From Gracilaria gracilis (lineage: Eukaryota > Rhodophyta > Florideophyceae > Gracilariales > Gracilariaceae): 64,000 bases of DNA. The position numbers and the translations under genes are program-made. Shown piece after piece: positions 32,737 to 44,055 of this stretch. Position 1 is the stretch's first letter. Each line of letters opens with the position of its first letter. Below the pieces are notes generated by a model that was not told the DNA's origin, made no database searches, and worked only from the letters and a program-made list of their open reading frames with translations. The DNA is taken from assembly GCA_030374805.1 (NCBI GenBank), contig JARGSG010000264.1:124001-188000 (forward strand). Reading direction: 5' to 3'.

Positions 32737-33543
32737 CTATTCATCCTTTTCGTGGTCTCCCGTCGCAATAAGAGAGGGATTTGGTCTGGCTGTGCTTGAA
32801 ATTCTCCGTGCAAGACGTCGATTTCGACGCTTTTCATCAAAGGACCATCTATGCAATCCTGCTGCCAATAGAGCTCCGGAAATGGGACCATTCCAGTATA
32901 TTTCCTGCTTCTTCCAAAGATTCTCGAGTAATGAAAGAGCAAGAGACATGGCGGGATTCATGCACGCACCGGTCCACTCCCCAGCGCCAGCGACCATGGC
33001 AATAGTTATGGAAGTCATCACATTCCATTTCTTAATGACAGCTCTCTTTCCAAAGATTGAATCCAGTGACAAAGCTAGTACACACATTGAGAACGTTATT
33101 CCCATTTCAATTGCCACAGCACCCATGTATGAGAGGCCTGCGTGCGGTTGTGGAGGCGCAAATCTCGCAATTGCTTCACCTTCAAATATAATTTCTGCAC
33201 CTCTACGAACTAGTAGAGTGGCAAATATGTGCCCCAGAAACTGTGCAACAGCCATCACGAACGCATCGTCGGCTGTGAGTTTACCAGCTAGAAAAAGGGA
33301 AAGGGTAACCGCTGGATTGACTGGGCTGCCAAGTGAAAGCCCGAATAACTTCCAAACTCCCATAACGCACGCAAGTCCAGATAAAAACACCTGCGAAGGG
33401 GGGAATAACTTCAATTTTGGGTTGATAGATCGTAGGAATTCCGTGTCAGATAGGAAAAACAGCCACAGGACACTGAATGTCCACAGCACGACTGCTACAT
33501 TTTCGCGAAGGAACAGGTTGATGGGTTTGCGCTGAACCGTCAT
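32737..33543 (-). CDS. Aquaporin (MIP family), SIP-like
   Basis: 268 residues from the ATG at 33543, a usual length for the family. Six hydrophobic segments alternate with the two pore half-helices: SPVNPAVTLS (first NPA, about residue 75) and TGACMNPAMSLA (second NPA, about residue 195). The N-terminus with ENVAVVLWTFSVLWLF resembles plant small basic intrinsic proteins (SIPs), which sit in the endoplasmic reticulum; the C-terminal tail is basic (DEKRRNRRLARR). It carries water and perhaps small solutes across a membrane; substrate and compartment cannot be read from sequence. The gene is intact and has no evident intron. Confidence 0.9.
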   Translation of the reverse strand: MTVQRKPINLFLRENVAVVLWTFSVLWLFFLSDTEFLRSINPKLKLFPPSQVFLSGLACVMGVWKLFGLSLGSPVNPAVTLSLFLAGKLTADDAFVMAVAQFLGHIFATLLVRRGAEIIFEGEAIARFAPPQPHAGLSYMGAVAIEMGITFSMCVLALSLDSIFGKRAVIKKWNVMTSITIAMVAGAGEWTGACMNPAMSLALSLLENLWKKQEIYWNGPISGALLAAGLHRWSFDEKRRNRRLARRISSTARPNPSLIATGDHEKDE

Positions 33544-36162
33544 TGTGAGTAGGCCTTGTTAAGAAATGCAGAGCGAACTGGTGGAGCAAAAACGTTGAGC
33601 GATTGTGGTCATTTACACTGCTTGTGGCGTAAAGAGACGGATTCCTGATTATTTGCCAAGCTTTGTCTTGGCGAAAAAGCAATGCTTCCCAATGTCAGAC
33701 AACTTGCTCCAACGTTCTCAAAGTCCGATGACAGCCGAACGGGCTGTGCTTGCAAAGAATTCTTTGAACGCGCCGATGGTGAAAGGCAAGAATAGGAACA
33801 ACAATGATTCTCACGCCATAGGCCTCTGACACTCTGCGTGCTTTTAATTCATGTTTTAAAAACATCACCAATCAAAAACGAGGATCTGCCGGAAGGTACC
33901 AATCAGTATACTGCAGTAAAGCCCATACCGAAGATAACATGAGAACGCTCGTCTCCCTCAGCCATCACAAGTTAAAAATATAGCGTTTACCTGGCTGCCT
34001 CTCTCTCCCTCTCTCATATCTACCGTACTTTCGTACTCTGCAAGGCTACAACTTGGCCAAACCGGAAGTGGTTCAGACGAGCGCTTCGATATAATGATAT
34101 AATTATTGGACGAGGGCGAAATCCACAAGTGACGGAGAGTTGCGGGTTTGATTACAAGCCAGAATTCGAAAGTAGGGATTTCTGGGTCCAACCTTGGTGC
34201 CAGAGATTCTGTCAATGTCATGATCATGATCATGATCATAACTACTATTTGCACAGTCTCGAAGGAAATTGGGTAAACAAACATATAAACAACATCACTA
34301 GTAACCCCTGTACAGGGCTCAGAACTTGTCAGAATGGTCTGGCTTCAAACAGTTTCGATCAAAGTTTTTCGTCGAAACAGTGAGGAGAAGAGTGCCGTAT
34401 TTGCTCGCACATACCGCAAAGTAAATCACATGGTTTTAGACATGCGTTCGAATTTGTCCCATACCACAAGTTCTTCGCTCCAAGCTATTTTCTGTAATCG
34501 GTTAGCGCAGTCCAAACGATTTGTAAGGAACGACTGCACCCGTAAACGAGAGAGAAAATAAAAGAGTTCTAAGGAAGATGACGTTTTGAAGCGCAGATTC
34601 TTTCAACATCTGCGTTCCGGTCTAAATTTTAGTTAGGCTTGTGTGTTCGGGACGAGAGGGAGAAGTGCAGAATTATTCTCTTCATGAGGTCAGCATTGCA
34701 ATTCTTAGTTTCCGCCGCATATGAAATAGAAAGATCTCTTCGGAGTATACTGTCGGTTGAACCGTACTTGTGGAAATGTATACCCATATGAGACCCAATA
34801 TCAGAGCGTAAACGCCAATCGCTTCTCACGAAGACCAAGTGTTCAGCAGAATAACGGTGGGGAAAACAGCAGAAATCATTACATTCGTGCATGACGAAGA
34901 CGAATTTATTCCAATTTGGCTACTTGTCTAAGCTTCCCATCCTAACCAGCTAACCGATATCATATTGTTGACTAGGCTTCTTTAGCTATGACGGAGAAGC
35001 GAACATCTGCAACGATAATTGACATCTAAGCCCACCTCACTTACATTTACGGACAAAGCCGGGCAGATGCACTTTGAGCTCTCTTCAGCAACTTACCAGG
35101 TACTCAAAAGTCGTCAACTTAGTACACACGGTGCACGCAATACAACCGTGGTATCATCAGCGCAGACAGTCTTTTGCTTCTGCGTAGAGTAAACATCCCT
35201 AGAAAGCTCTGCATACAATGCCACGACGAAGCCAGGTGGTTGACTGATACGGAGAGATTCCACGAATAACACCTTATCGTAGGTAGCGATAAAATGACTC
35301 GATTCAGAACCACAACATACAGTCCACCATTTTCCCGTTTCGATCTACACAGTGCTGCCCCTCTTCGTCACATAAACTTTGGAAAATGATAACAAGAATA
35401 ATGCTTTGCTAACTAACATGAAGTCGGATGCTTTGCTTACCTTACATCCACGACACAAAGATCTGTGTGGGATAAGTGATGTTACCTGGTTTACTTGAGT
35501 CCCGATCACCTTTTGACTCGAATCTCCTGCATAATTTCGAATCGCAGCTGGGGTAGGAAAGGCCTGATGTCTCGCAGTGGAAGTCCTTCGGGAACCGCGT
35601 CGGTGACCGAGCATGCGTAACTCTGGTGTGAACTGAGAACCACAACGGCCGTGTGACCGCCGCCGAGGATCCGACTGCTCTCTTAGGGGTTAAAAATTGA
35701 GATCTGAGATCTAATATATGGTGTGGGATCTGACTCGGATGTTCATCAGATCATCTGAGTATATATAATATTTGCAAAATAATTTTGCAATTATTGCTTT
35801 CTGCAATGATCCGAGCACGCTGTCCGTCGTCCGGTTTATTCTTCTCAATTCTGCCTCATGAACAAGCCAAAAAAGGTCCTCAGCTCACGAGTCCTACGTC
35901 GACAAGAAGTTGTCAAGGCGTGAAGATGCTCTTTCGTGAAGATTTGAATGGAGTGGAACCGCAGTGTATGAAACAGAAAGATAGACCCAAGATTATTTTC
36001 TGCTCTTATTGGACTTCTTCTGGTACAAACTCGAAATATAAAGACAGAAAACTATCTATCTAAAGCCGGTCGAGAACGTGTGTCGCAACGTTCTTGCTTT
36101 CCTTTGAGAGTGAAACAGGATTAAGAACAAGTCTCCATTTTTATTTTTGGGCTCCTATATTC
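33544..36162. other. Large intergenic region with small repeats
   Basis: 2.6 kb with no convincing gene; ORFs up to about 110 codons lack motifs. It contains a short TCATGA tandem run at 34218-34240 and, near 35769-35787, a perfect small palindrome (TTGCAAAAT arms). A TATA-like run (ATATATAATA) lies at about 35760. The last 100 bases are the RRP6 leader. Confidence 0.5.
34218..34240. repeat. TCATGA microsatellite
   Basis: Nearly four tandem copies of the self-complementary hexamer TCATGA. Confidence 0.9.
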
Positions 36163-38928
36163 ATGGACGGAAGCAATTCCAAGCAGGTTTGTGCTGAGGT
36201 CTTAAAGGCTCTTGAGAGAGCAATTCGATGCTCCCAACCGCTACCCAGAAGAGATGAATTGCAGCTCATTCGTGTGACGTCTCCTGAGTTGAAGGAGAAG
36301 GGAAACAAACTTACGGAACAAGTGCTTTCGGAAATTAAATCTGTCGCATCTCGATATGCTGTATCTATCCTTTCTTCGGACTCAGATTCATGTTCCTCCC
36401 ACTCTTCAGGCTCTCTATCCCTTCGGGACTCTATGTTTGACCAAACCGCCGAGACTACAGATGAAGCCCTTCAGCATTTCAACATCGCGCTTGATAGAGC
36501 AAGGAAAATAAGCATTGCCGTTGTCCCACCTCAAGGAGCTCTTTGTTCGAAGACTTCCGCACCGAGAGTCGGGATTGGTAATCTCGGTCGTTCTCATGGC
36601 AGTTCGTTGGATATTGAGAAGCCACAGATTCATTTCCCTGACTATCCGATTGACAATTCTGATGCCCCTTTTGTTGCTCCTTACGCGAGAGATCATTATA
36701 GCGACCCAGCCAATCCTCATGCGAACAAGCGGAAGACCCCGTCTCAGAATGTTGAAACCTATCTGCGAGAGCTCTATAAGAAAAATTCAAATCCTGATAT
36801 TGATCAGAGACACCCGTACGAGAACGAAATTGTCAGCTCTATGCAAGAAATGTCCACAAAGGAGTTTAAACTTGAGCAGGTAACAGTGTACAAGTCCATG
36901 CAATCGACACCTTGTACGTTCGTTTCCACAGAAGAAGAGCTATTCAATGTCGTTGAAAGACTAAAGAAGGCAAGTGCTATCGCTGTCGATATTGAGAATC
37001 ACAGTGTGCGATCGTTCCAAGGATTCACATGTCTCATTCAAATATCAACAAGAAAGGAGGACTTCGTGATTGATGCGTTGCGTTTGAAGGGAAGCATACA
37101 TAGAGCACTGGCCCCTATCTTCACGGATGAAGCAACGGTCAAGGTTTTGCATGGTGCAGATCGTGATGTTCAGTGGCTTGAGCGTGATTTTGGTATCTAT
37201 GTGGTGAACATGTTCGACACAGGACAAGCAGCCCGCCTTCTAAAGCTACCTTCGGCGTCACTTGCTTTTCTTCTGTCTCATTTTTGCGATGTCTCTGGGT
37301 CCAGCAAGAAAAAGTTTCAGCTTGCGGATTGGCGCCAACGGCCTCTTCCGAAGGAAATGTTCAAATATGCCCGATCAGATACACACTATCTCCTCTACAT
37401 TTTCGATCGCCTGCGCTGCGAGCTCTCAAACAAGAGATTATTGGGAAAAGCTTGGGAACGTTCGGCTATTGTTTCTAGAAAGCGGCACAGAAAAGCCCGT
37501 TTTGAACCAGGAATTGCAAAACATCTTGCTGCTCGTCACTGCTTAGGATTTGATAATCATCAGCTTAGACTGCTTGAAGAATTATGCAAGTGGAGAGATA
37601 CGACAGCACGAGAAGAAGATGAGAGTTTTCCGTATGTTGCGCCGCTTGAAGTCTTGTTCGGAATTGTGCGTGCAAGAGACAAAGCGAGATCTGTCGAAGG
37701 GCTCCTGAAGCATGGTTTCCCGGATGGTATTATCCCCCCTCTAGTTTACCAGAATGCAAAGAAGCTTACGGAACTCATAGGTGATGCCCTTGATGCTAAG
37801 ATTGACGGCGCTGCAGACGACAAATGTCGTAGTGTGGGTCATTCAGAGGAGCTCCCGGTTCAGAAGCAAGATGACTTGAAGGATAAATCTGTTTTGATCA
37901 AAGCCAGAATAGTTGCTGAAGGGCAACCTAAAGGTTCAGTTGGGTCTTCGTCGCAGTCCTCTATTGTTCCAAAAACTGGCGCTTCTTTCACAAGTTCAGG
38001 AATGAGTGGAGTTCAAGCACCAACAAAGAAGCAGATAGTAAGCAAGCAGGAAAAGGAATTGCTCTCAGAGGGTCCAAAGTTGAAAGTAATAAGCACCTCA
38101 AAGTCAGCTTTACTGGATTCTGAGTCTGAGTCTGACTCAGATAGTGTCGGTCATGTTGAATGTTCTAATGCAGAGCACTTAGATCAATCCATCGCACCAA
38201 ATATCGGAAAAGGAGTGGAATACATCCGTACAGGGGAACTGTACCTAAAAGACGAATATGAAAGCGAAGGTCATGGTTCGAAGGCCGTATGGAGAGTTGG
38301 TTCACCAGAGTGCATCACTGAAAGAGATGAATTTAGTGAAGGAAAAGGGAAGGGAGAGGTGGAAAGTCTTCAACCATTTGTAAGAGCTGCAAATCATTCT
38401 ATCTTTGACCTGAGCGACAACTCTGACGATGAGCAGCAAGGTATATCCGAGGAAGCGACGGACAAGCACAGCGTTGAAGACAAGATTGCGTCTGCGAAAG
38501 CAGAGATAGCCAAAGACCAAGCACAGCGACAGGCTTCTTTGATTCTTTGCGCGGACACCGATGGGGCTGAGAGGAATGATTACAAAAAGAAGATTAAACG
38601 CGATATTCAGCCAGTAGAAGAGCGCACAGATGTGATTGAAGAGGTTATCTCATTACGTGAAGAAGCAAGACGAGCAGAAAGTTCTGGGTCGAAAAAACGG
38701 AAGAGAAAGGAGAAGCTCAAACCCTCACAAGAACAACCGTTACCCATCCCAGCGTTCGACTATGAAAACGCTATTGCAAAGAAGGAACAGAAGAAGAAAG
38801 CTATAAGGCGTCCAGATCAATATGACCCCATGCGGAAACTACGCGGAGAACGGGAACCAGGTGTTAAGAGAAGAGTCAAGAAGAGACGGCGAGGTAGAGC
38901 CCAATCCATGAGCTTCAAAGCAAGGTAG
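36163..38928 (+). CDS. RRP6: RRP6 / EXOSC10, nuclear exosome 3'-5' exoribonuclease
   Basis: 921 residues from the ATG at 36163, single exon. The N-terminal PMC2NT region (KALERAIRCSQPLPRRDEL onward) binds the RRP47/C1D cofactor in known homologues. The DEDD-Y exonuclease domain carries Exo I in AIAVDIENHSVRSF (about residue 277), Exo II in VLHGADRDVQWLERDFG and Exo III in FKYARSDTHYLLYIFDRL, with the expected Asp, Glu, Asp and Tyr-Asp residues. An HRDC domain follows (HQLRLLEELCKWRDTTAREE). The long C-terminus is acidic and Ser/Glu-rich and ends in a basic, nuclear-localisation-type tail (RRVKKRRRGRAQ). It trims rRNA and other nuclear RNAs as part of the exosome. Intact and of usual size. Confidence 0.95.
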   Translation: MDGSNSKQVCAEVLKALERAIRCSQPLPRRDELQLIRVTSPELKEKGNKLTEQVLSEIKSVASRYAVSILSSDSDSCSSHSSGSLSLRDSMFDQTAETTDEALQHFNIALDRARKISIAVVPPQGALCSKTSAPRVGIGNLGRSHGSSLDIEKPQIHFPDYPIDNSDAPFVAPYARDHYSDPANPHANKRKTPSQNVETYLRELYKKNSNPDIDQRHPYENEIVSSMQEMSTKEFKLEQVTVYKSMQSTPCTFVSTEEELFNVVERLKKASAIAVDIENHSVRSFQGFTCLIQISTRKEDFVIDALRLKGSIHRALAPIFTDEATVKVLHGADRDVQWLERDFGIYVVNMFDTGQAARLLKLPSASLAFLLSHFCDVSGSSKKKFQLADWRQRPLPKEMFKYARSDTHYLLYIFDRLRCELSNKRLLGKAWERSAIVSRKRHRKARFEPGIAKHLAARHCLGFDNHQLRLLEELCKWRDTTAREEDESFPYVAPLEVLFGIVRARDKARSVEGLLKHGFPDGIIPPLVYQNAKKLTELIGDALDAKIDGAADDKCRSVGHSEELPVQKQDDLKDKSVLIKARIVAEGQPKGSVGSSSQSSIVPKTGASFTSSGMSGVQAPTKKQIVSKQEKELLSEGPKLKVISTSKSALLDSESESDSDSVGHVECSNAEHLDQSIAPNIGKGVEYIRTGELYLKDEYESEGHGSKAVWRVGSPECITERDEFSEGKGKGEVESLQPFVRAANHSIFDLSDNSDDEQQGISEEATDKHSVEDKIASAKAEIAKDQAQRQASLILCADTDGAERNDYKKKIKRDIQPVEERTDVIEEVISLREEARRAESSGSKKRKRKEKLKPSQEQPLPIPAFDYENAIAKKEQKKKAIRRPDQYDPMRKLRGEREPGVKRRVKKRRRGRAQSMSFKAR

Positions 38929-38932
38929 ATCC

Positions 38933-39355
38933 TTGTCTAAGAACTTCAATACTTCTTGCTTGTCTCGTTATTCGGCCCAAATTGACCCTTTACGTAATTG
39001 TACCTGTAAATACACGTGCTGGAAGACGCCAAGATTGCGCTTTTCGGACTCAGTTTGCCATAAACGTGGGAAGTTGTTAGGCGTTCGCAAAGCAAGGGCA
39101 AAGGCGATTGATTTATGCAATAATCCAATGACAATAGAACCTAAACTGTCTAGTGCGAAACGGATCATAAGCGAATGGGTTGATTACGACAATGCTGCGA
39201 GTGATCTGACGGAAGAATTGTACAAATACCTACAATCTGAAGCTACCCCTAACTTGACGCCCGAAAATATAACATGCGAGGCATCTGCACCTGGATCGCA
39301 ACGTGAGAAAGCAACTGTTCCTTTAGCTGATATTGAAATAAAAGAAGATCTGTGA
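38933..39355 (+). CDS. Uncertain ORF after RRP6
   Basis: A 140-codon frame with no ATG near its start; the C-terminal two thirds look protein-like (AKRIISEWVDYDNAASDLTE, ELYKYLQSEATPNLTPENI). It begins a few bases after the RRP6 stop, so it may be an exon of an unrecognised gene or chance. An ATG at about 39128 would give 75 residues. Confidence 0.25.
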   Translation: MSKNFNTSCLSRYSAQIDPLRNCTCKYTCWKTPRLRFSDSVCHKRGKLLGVRKARAKAIDLCNNPMTIEPKLSSAKRIISEWVDYDNAASDLTEELYKYLQSEATPNLTPENITCEASAPGSQREKATVPLADIEIKEDL

Positions 39356-39473
39356 CTGAGGTTCTGCCTTGCAGACAAATTGACACACACACTCAGACGG
39401 TTTGTTGTGTTGAGACAGCAGAGTTGCACATATGGCTCCGAATGCATGACCGCACGCGAATGCGACCTGTGCA

Positions 39474-39788
39474 TTATGTGCCCTTTTTCTTTCCGCTGTT
39501 CTTCGGGGGAGTAGGCTCTATTCTCTTAGACTCGCGAGCAGCCAAGTGCCGAGATGCTTCTTTTCTCAGTTCCGTGGCACGTTTCACTCGTTGCATCGCT
39601 CGCCAAACGCGAAGGTCGGCGCGAGCGCCGATAGCGTTGGTCATGAGGCACAAGTAGAGACCTCCCACATAAAGCCAGCCGGACTGCCAAATATTGAACT
39701 TATGATGCCCATTATGATAATCGGACAGAACGTACAGTAAGAGTAGCTCTATTTGGTGACAAACGCGGCTACGCAGCGCGTACTCCAA
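39474..39788 (-). CDS. Small single-pass membrane protein, unrecognised
   Basis: 104 residues from the ATG at 39788. One hydrophobic segment (SGWLYVGGLYLCLMTNAIGA, about residues 36-55) is followed by an Arg-rich amphipathic helix (RVWRAMQRVKRATELRKEA) and a Lys-rich tail. This looks like a small organelle or ER membrane protein with a positive C-terminus. It may be the last exon of a longer gene. I do not recognise the family. Confidence 0.45.
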   Translation of the reverse strand: MEYALRSRVCHQIELLLLYVLSDYHNGHHKFNIWQSGWLYVGGLYLCLMTNAIGARADLRVWRAMQRVKRATELRKEASRHLAARESKRIEPTPPKNSGKKKGT

Positions 39789-40040
39789 TGGCCAGGTGCA
39801 AACAGGGGGGAGACGAGCGTGTTGGCGTGCGTTGGGTGTTCCTAGTGCTCCAACGGCCCGGCGTCAGGTGGCTAACTCCATCTTGTGGATAGCGTTGCTG
39901 ATTTCCGGGGGGTAAAATACAAGGGTATGCGAAACTGTCAAAAAGCAAAACATGGATTAGAGTGTGGTACGATGTATTACCCAAGGGTAGATGGGTTGAT
40001 AACTTGTGGTTTACTTGTCGAAGCGTCGCTTAACAATGTA

Positions 40041-41115
40041 CTAGGAACAAAGTTTTCGCTTGTTCCTTGTGCGATGTCCCTTGGTGGGCATGCCCCATTT
40101 GGAAACCGAAGGTCGACCGCCGCTAGTCTTGCCTTCACCACCGCCATGTGGATGATCAACAGGATTCATGGTAACACCACGAACAGAAGGACGAATCCCT
40201 TTCCACCTCATGCGACCCGCTTTTCCAAAGCTCTGATTCTTATGTTCAGGGTTGCTGACCTGGGCAATGGAGGCCATACAAGACAATCTGACCAGTCGTT
40301 GTTCCTTGCTCTGCAGCCTAAGAAGCGCCAAGCCCTTGGACTCATCACGCTCAAGCACACGCGCACTGGTACCCGCCGAACGACACATCTGCGCACCGTG
40401 ACCGGGCCGAAGCTCGATGGTATGCACGACGGTACCGACCGGAACATGTCGAAGCGTCATAGCGTTGCCAACCTTAAAATCAACCGGCGACTGTCTGCTC
40501 GCAACAACGGTCTGTCCGATCTGCAAGCCAACCGTGCAGATGATGTACGCAAAGCGATCCGGCCTCTTCCTGTTCTTGATGGGAGCGCATTTCTTCTGAT
40601 GGCGCAGCAGCGCGATGAGCGCGTTGCGGTTGGGGTCGTATTCGATGCGCTGCACGACCCCGGGATGCTCTCCCAGGCGGATCGCCTAAAGTCGACGATT
40701 CTGTACAGGCGCTTGTTGCCGCCGCCCTGGTGGCGCACGGTGATGCGGCCCGTGAGACGCGAGCGGCCGGCGCGCTTGGCGAGCCCGACGGACAGGCGGG
40801 GGTGCGGGCGGCCCTTGTACAGCTTGGACTTCTCGATGAGCGCCGTGTGGCGGTTGGACGGCGTGGTGGGGCGGCGCTGGATCACGCGCGGGCAGGTGAG
40901 GTCGCACACCGCCGCACGGCGTGCAGAAGCGAGGCGCGAGGCGCGCCGCCAGGCGTGCGCGGAGGCGTGAGCGGCGCGCCGGCGCACAGGCGACGCGGAC
41001 GCAGCCAGCCGTGCAGCGCGGCGAGCGCCACGTTCATCGCTGAAACGGCGCGAGCGCGTGGGGGCAATGGCGCGCACGCGCGACGAGGTGGCGAAGCGCG
41101 GCGCCAAGCATCCAT
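40041..41115 (-). pseudogene. Mitochondrial-type ribosomal protein uL2, frameshifted
   Basis: Bacterial-type L2, the peptidyl-transferase-centre protein, in a nuclear copy likely meant for mitochondria because of an Arg/Ala-rich N-terminal extension. From about 40900 down to 40690 one frame gives YKGRPHPRLSVGLAKRAGRS and RITVRHQGGGNKRLYRIVDF; from 40680 another frame gives PGVVQRIEYDPNRNAL and continues through the signature MNPVDHPHGGGEGKTSGGRP to the TAG at 40041. The switch near 40685 needs a change of one base and no intron fits. The start is also unclear: the ATG at 41115 is in yet another frame. The 5' half is strikingly GC-rich compared with the 3' half. It could be a pseudogene or a real gene with an assembly indel. 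Confidence 0.75.
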
Positions 41116-41289
41116 CGCTACGTGCGATCAGTGATCGCCGATCACGCGTTGATCGGATCGGGTCAGATCAACTCGGCGGCGCGCAGCGCAACGCGCCTTC
41201 CGCTGCGCTGTATTTCTAACAAGGGTGCATTTGCCGCGCGCCGTTTGGCAGCGCCAAGCGGCGCGGCGTGTGACCGAGCTTCACGTACG

Positions 41290-42699
41290 CGCATTCCTTA
41301 CTTTGATAACGTGCTCGCAGACATTGGCGAAGATCAATCTCTGGTACAGTCTCTGTCTACCTTCTCGGGACATGTTGAGAGAATCAAGCGCATTCTGGCC
41401 GCTAGCACACCACAGTCGTTAGTTTTGTTGGATGAGATTGGATCTGGAACGGTACTTACCACCTCTTTCGTAACACGAGGCTGGCGTGCAGATTGACAAG
41501 AGTACCCGTGACTAACTCCCGACTTGCTTACGACTGTTTTCTTTGTGCATCAACAGGATCCGGCTGAAGGCGCTGCGCTAGGAATGTCCATTCTTAGACA
41601 TCTGGCCGTCGAGAATCGAGCTGCACTAACATTTGCTACCACGCATCACGGTGAGCTTAAGACTTTGAAATACTCGAAGGACAGCTCTGCCCGTTTCTTC
41701 GAGAATGCCAGCGTCGAATTCAATGATGTCAATATGGTGCCGACATACCGGTTGATCTGGGGCATACCAGGTCGGTCAAATGCTCTGGCGATTGCGGAGC
41801 GACTCGGATTGGATCCCGCCGTCATTGAGGAGGCGCACTTTCTATTGAACGGAGCGGATGACGAGAACGGGCAAAGCACAAGAGTTGACATCGAAAAGAT
41901 GATATCCAGTCTTGAGCGTGATAAGAATGCCGCTGAAACTGCACGCGAAGATTCGGAACGTGTTTTGCGGGAAGCGAGTGCAATGCGCTCTGAGTTGGAG
42001 AGCCGTCTCGATCGACTACGGGATAATGAAACGAAGTTGAGAAAGGACCAGAAGAGTGCGATGGATATGGAGGTGAAGCAGGCAAAGAAACAAATAGCCA
42101 AAGTTATTAGAGACATGCAAAAGGGTGGTGGCTCCGCACAAGCTGCAGGGCGTGCCACGGAAAAGTTGGGGAAGATGAGAGTTCCTGGTGCCGAAATTTC
42201 TTCGCCTCAAGTCGTGCGAACAGGGCGAATCAACGTTGAGAATATCAACGAAGGTTGATAGAGTGACTGTTCCAAGGATAAGTGCAAATGAAGTCGAGGT
42301 GGTGCAAAAGCTCAGCAGGAAGGAACTGATGGTAGCGATTGGAGCTATGAGGGCTAAAGTGAAGGTCGAAGAAATCGTCTCGGTGAACGCCAGAAAGGTT
42401 GAGCGTTCCAACATGACTTCTAAACGGAACCGTGGAAGCGGAACTCCCAAGAAGCAACTCAGAGTTCGTACGGCTGCCAACACGATTGACATCAGAGGGC
42501 AGAGGGTGGATTCGGCCGAGCCTATTGTCGACAGGGCCGTAAGCAAGGCGCTTGCGATGGGACCTTGTGGGTCATACACAGACATGGAACTGGTCGACTT
42601 AGAGATGCAATCAGAGAGTTTTCAAAACAAGAACTAGTTGAAAGAATATCATACGCGGAACAGGACGATGGGGGTATGGGGGTTACTGTCATTGTTGAC
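41290..42699 (+). pseudogene. MutS2 C-terminal half, 5'-truncated and frameshifted
   Basis: MutS2 proteins bind branched DNA or collided ribosomes and, in plants and algae, work in organelles. Homology starts abruptly at [20 protein letters not shown], past where the Walker A loop should be, and continues through [11 protein letters not shown] (Walker B). A canonical intron (41452-41556, 105 nt, GTACTT donor, GACTAAC branch, ACAG acceptor) leads in phase to DPAEGAALGMSILRHL and ATTHHGELKTLKY, then the coiled coil. A frame change near 42255 leads to DRVTVPRISANEVEVV, and another near 42560 splits the Smr domain (TIDIRGQRVDSAEP, then HRHGTGRLRDAIREF and GGMGVTV). No stop follows the usual Smr end. 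The N-terminal half has no room upstream because the L2 remnant begins at 41115 on the other strand. Confidence 0.8.
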
Positions 42700-42778
42700 T
42701 GCGAACATTGGGTTGCTTTCCTTGCGGAGAAGATTGATAGAACGAAATGGCGCATCTATTGGAGTGATGGTCTCGGGT

Positions 42779-43889
42779 ATGACTGTCCCGTACAATGCCG
42801 GCAGTTGGTCATGGCAAGAATACTGCACTCTCACCATTTCGACGACTTTTGTCCTACTCTCCATTCTGCTGCAACGAGCATTGGCCCAACAGTGCTCTGC
42901 GGCCATCTCCGAGGTCATCTTCACCGACCTCACCATCCTCAACTCCGCCTATACCTCTGATGCCTCATTCTTAGGTGATGCTTCAGCATCTCTGGCTGGC
43001 ACCGTGCTGACGTCCACCGCAGTGGCTTCTTCTGCAGGTTTCTTCTTTAGTGCAACAGACTTCCAGGCCACAGGTGGATTTTCTCTGAAGTTTAGCATCC
43101 AGTCGAACGATTCTTCACTGGGTGTAGGTGTTCCTTTGAGGCAATCATTGCCGCAAGTACTTCACAGACTTTCTTCCCACCGCCTTTCGCAGATGGAAAC
43201 ACTGGCTTTGGACAGGCTGGATGGTCCAGACAGAACACGCATTTGTCGTAGAGTTTGATTCTTACGATTCCGGTGCCGACGAGCAGGATTCTTCTTCTGG
43301 GCACGTTGCAATATATCTTTTGGGCTCAGAGATATGCAAGACTGACACATCCTTTGTCTCTGGTGATGGATCTCAATACACCGTATGGCTCGATTACAAC
43401 GGATTTGCAACCCAGGCTTATGTGCGCGTCTCTACTGATGGAACACGTCCTACAACAGCAGTCCTTGACTGTGATGTTGACATATGGAATATACTCATCA
43501 TTAACACCGCTCACTCTGTTGGGTTTTCTGCATACAACCCATCCGACCAAACTGGAGTGCTACATACTCTAGTCGATTCTATTAGTGTTGCTGACGGATA
43601 CAAAACGTACGACGATAACAACTGCGCAAGCTACGACCGGTGCTCCCTAAGATCGACTTCGGCACTTTGTATTGATAATATTGCTGGAACCACTTGTCAA
43701 ATCATTCAGTGTGAACCAGGTTACGTTTGGGATGTGTCCGGATCTAACTGTTGTGCGTTTGTTGAAAGGGAAGCATTTGTCATTAAGGATGGGATCGATG
43801 TCTCTTCTCTTCGAATAGGTGATTCTGTTGCTTGTCAGGTGATGAGGAAGATTGTTGCGTATCTGACAGATGAGAGTAACTGTTCTTAA
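42779..43889 (+). pseudogene. Secreted L-type lectin-domain protein, two frameshifts
   Basis: The ATG at 42779 leads to a signal-anchor-like stretch (TISTTFVLLSILLQRALA) and then a beta-rich domain with FFFSATDFQATGGFSLKFS. The frame changes near 43130 to ADGNTGFGQAGWSRQNT and near 43235 to FVVEFDSYDSG, HVAIYLLGSE, YTVWLDYNG and VGFSAYNP, which match the carbohydrate-binding core of legume/L-type lectins (VEFDTY, IDYNG and GFSA motifs). A Cys-rich C-terminal region (CASYDRCSLRSTSALC, CEPGYVWDVSGSNCC) resembles EGF-like repeats. Each frame change amounts to one missing base and no introns fit. The family binds sugars outside the cell or in the secretory path. Either a pseudogene or assembly errors. 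Confidence 0.7.
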
Positions 43890-44055
43890 CTGGTCTAATG
43901 TGATGTGTTTCTACCTTTTAAAAATGACACGCTCTCCGCTAAAACCCCTGGCGGATCCGGATATCTGCCTGGTACTTTTACAATCCGGTCTGTGTAATAC
44001 ACGATATGTACCTAATAAAGTAAGGTGGCTTCATGGGGAGTAGGATGTTCATTCT

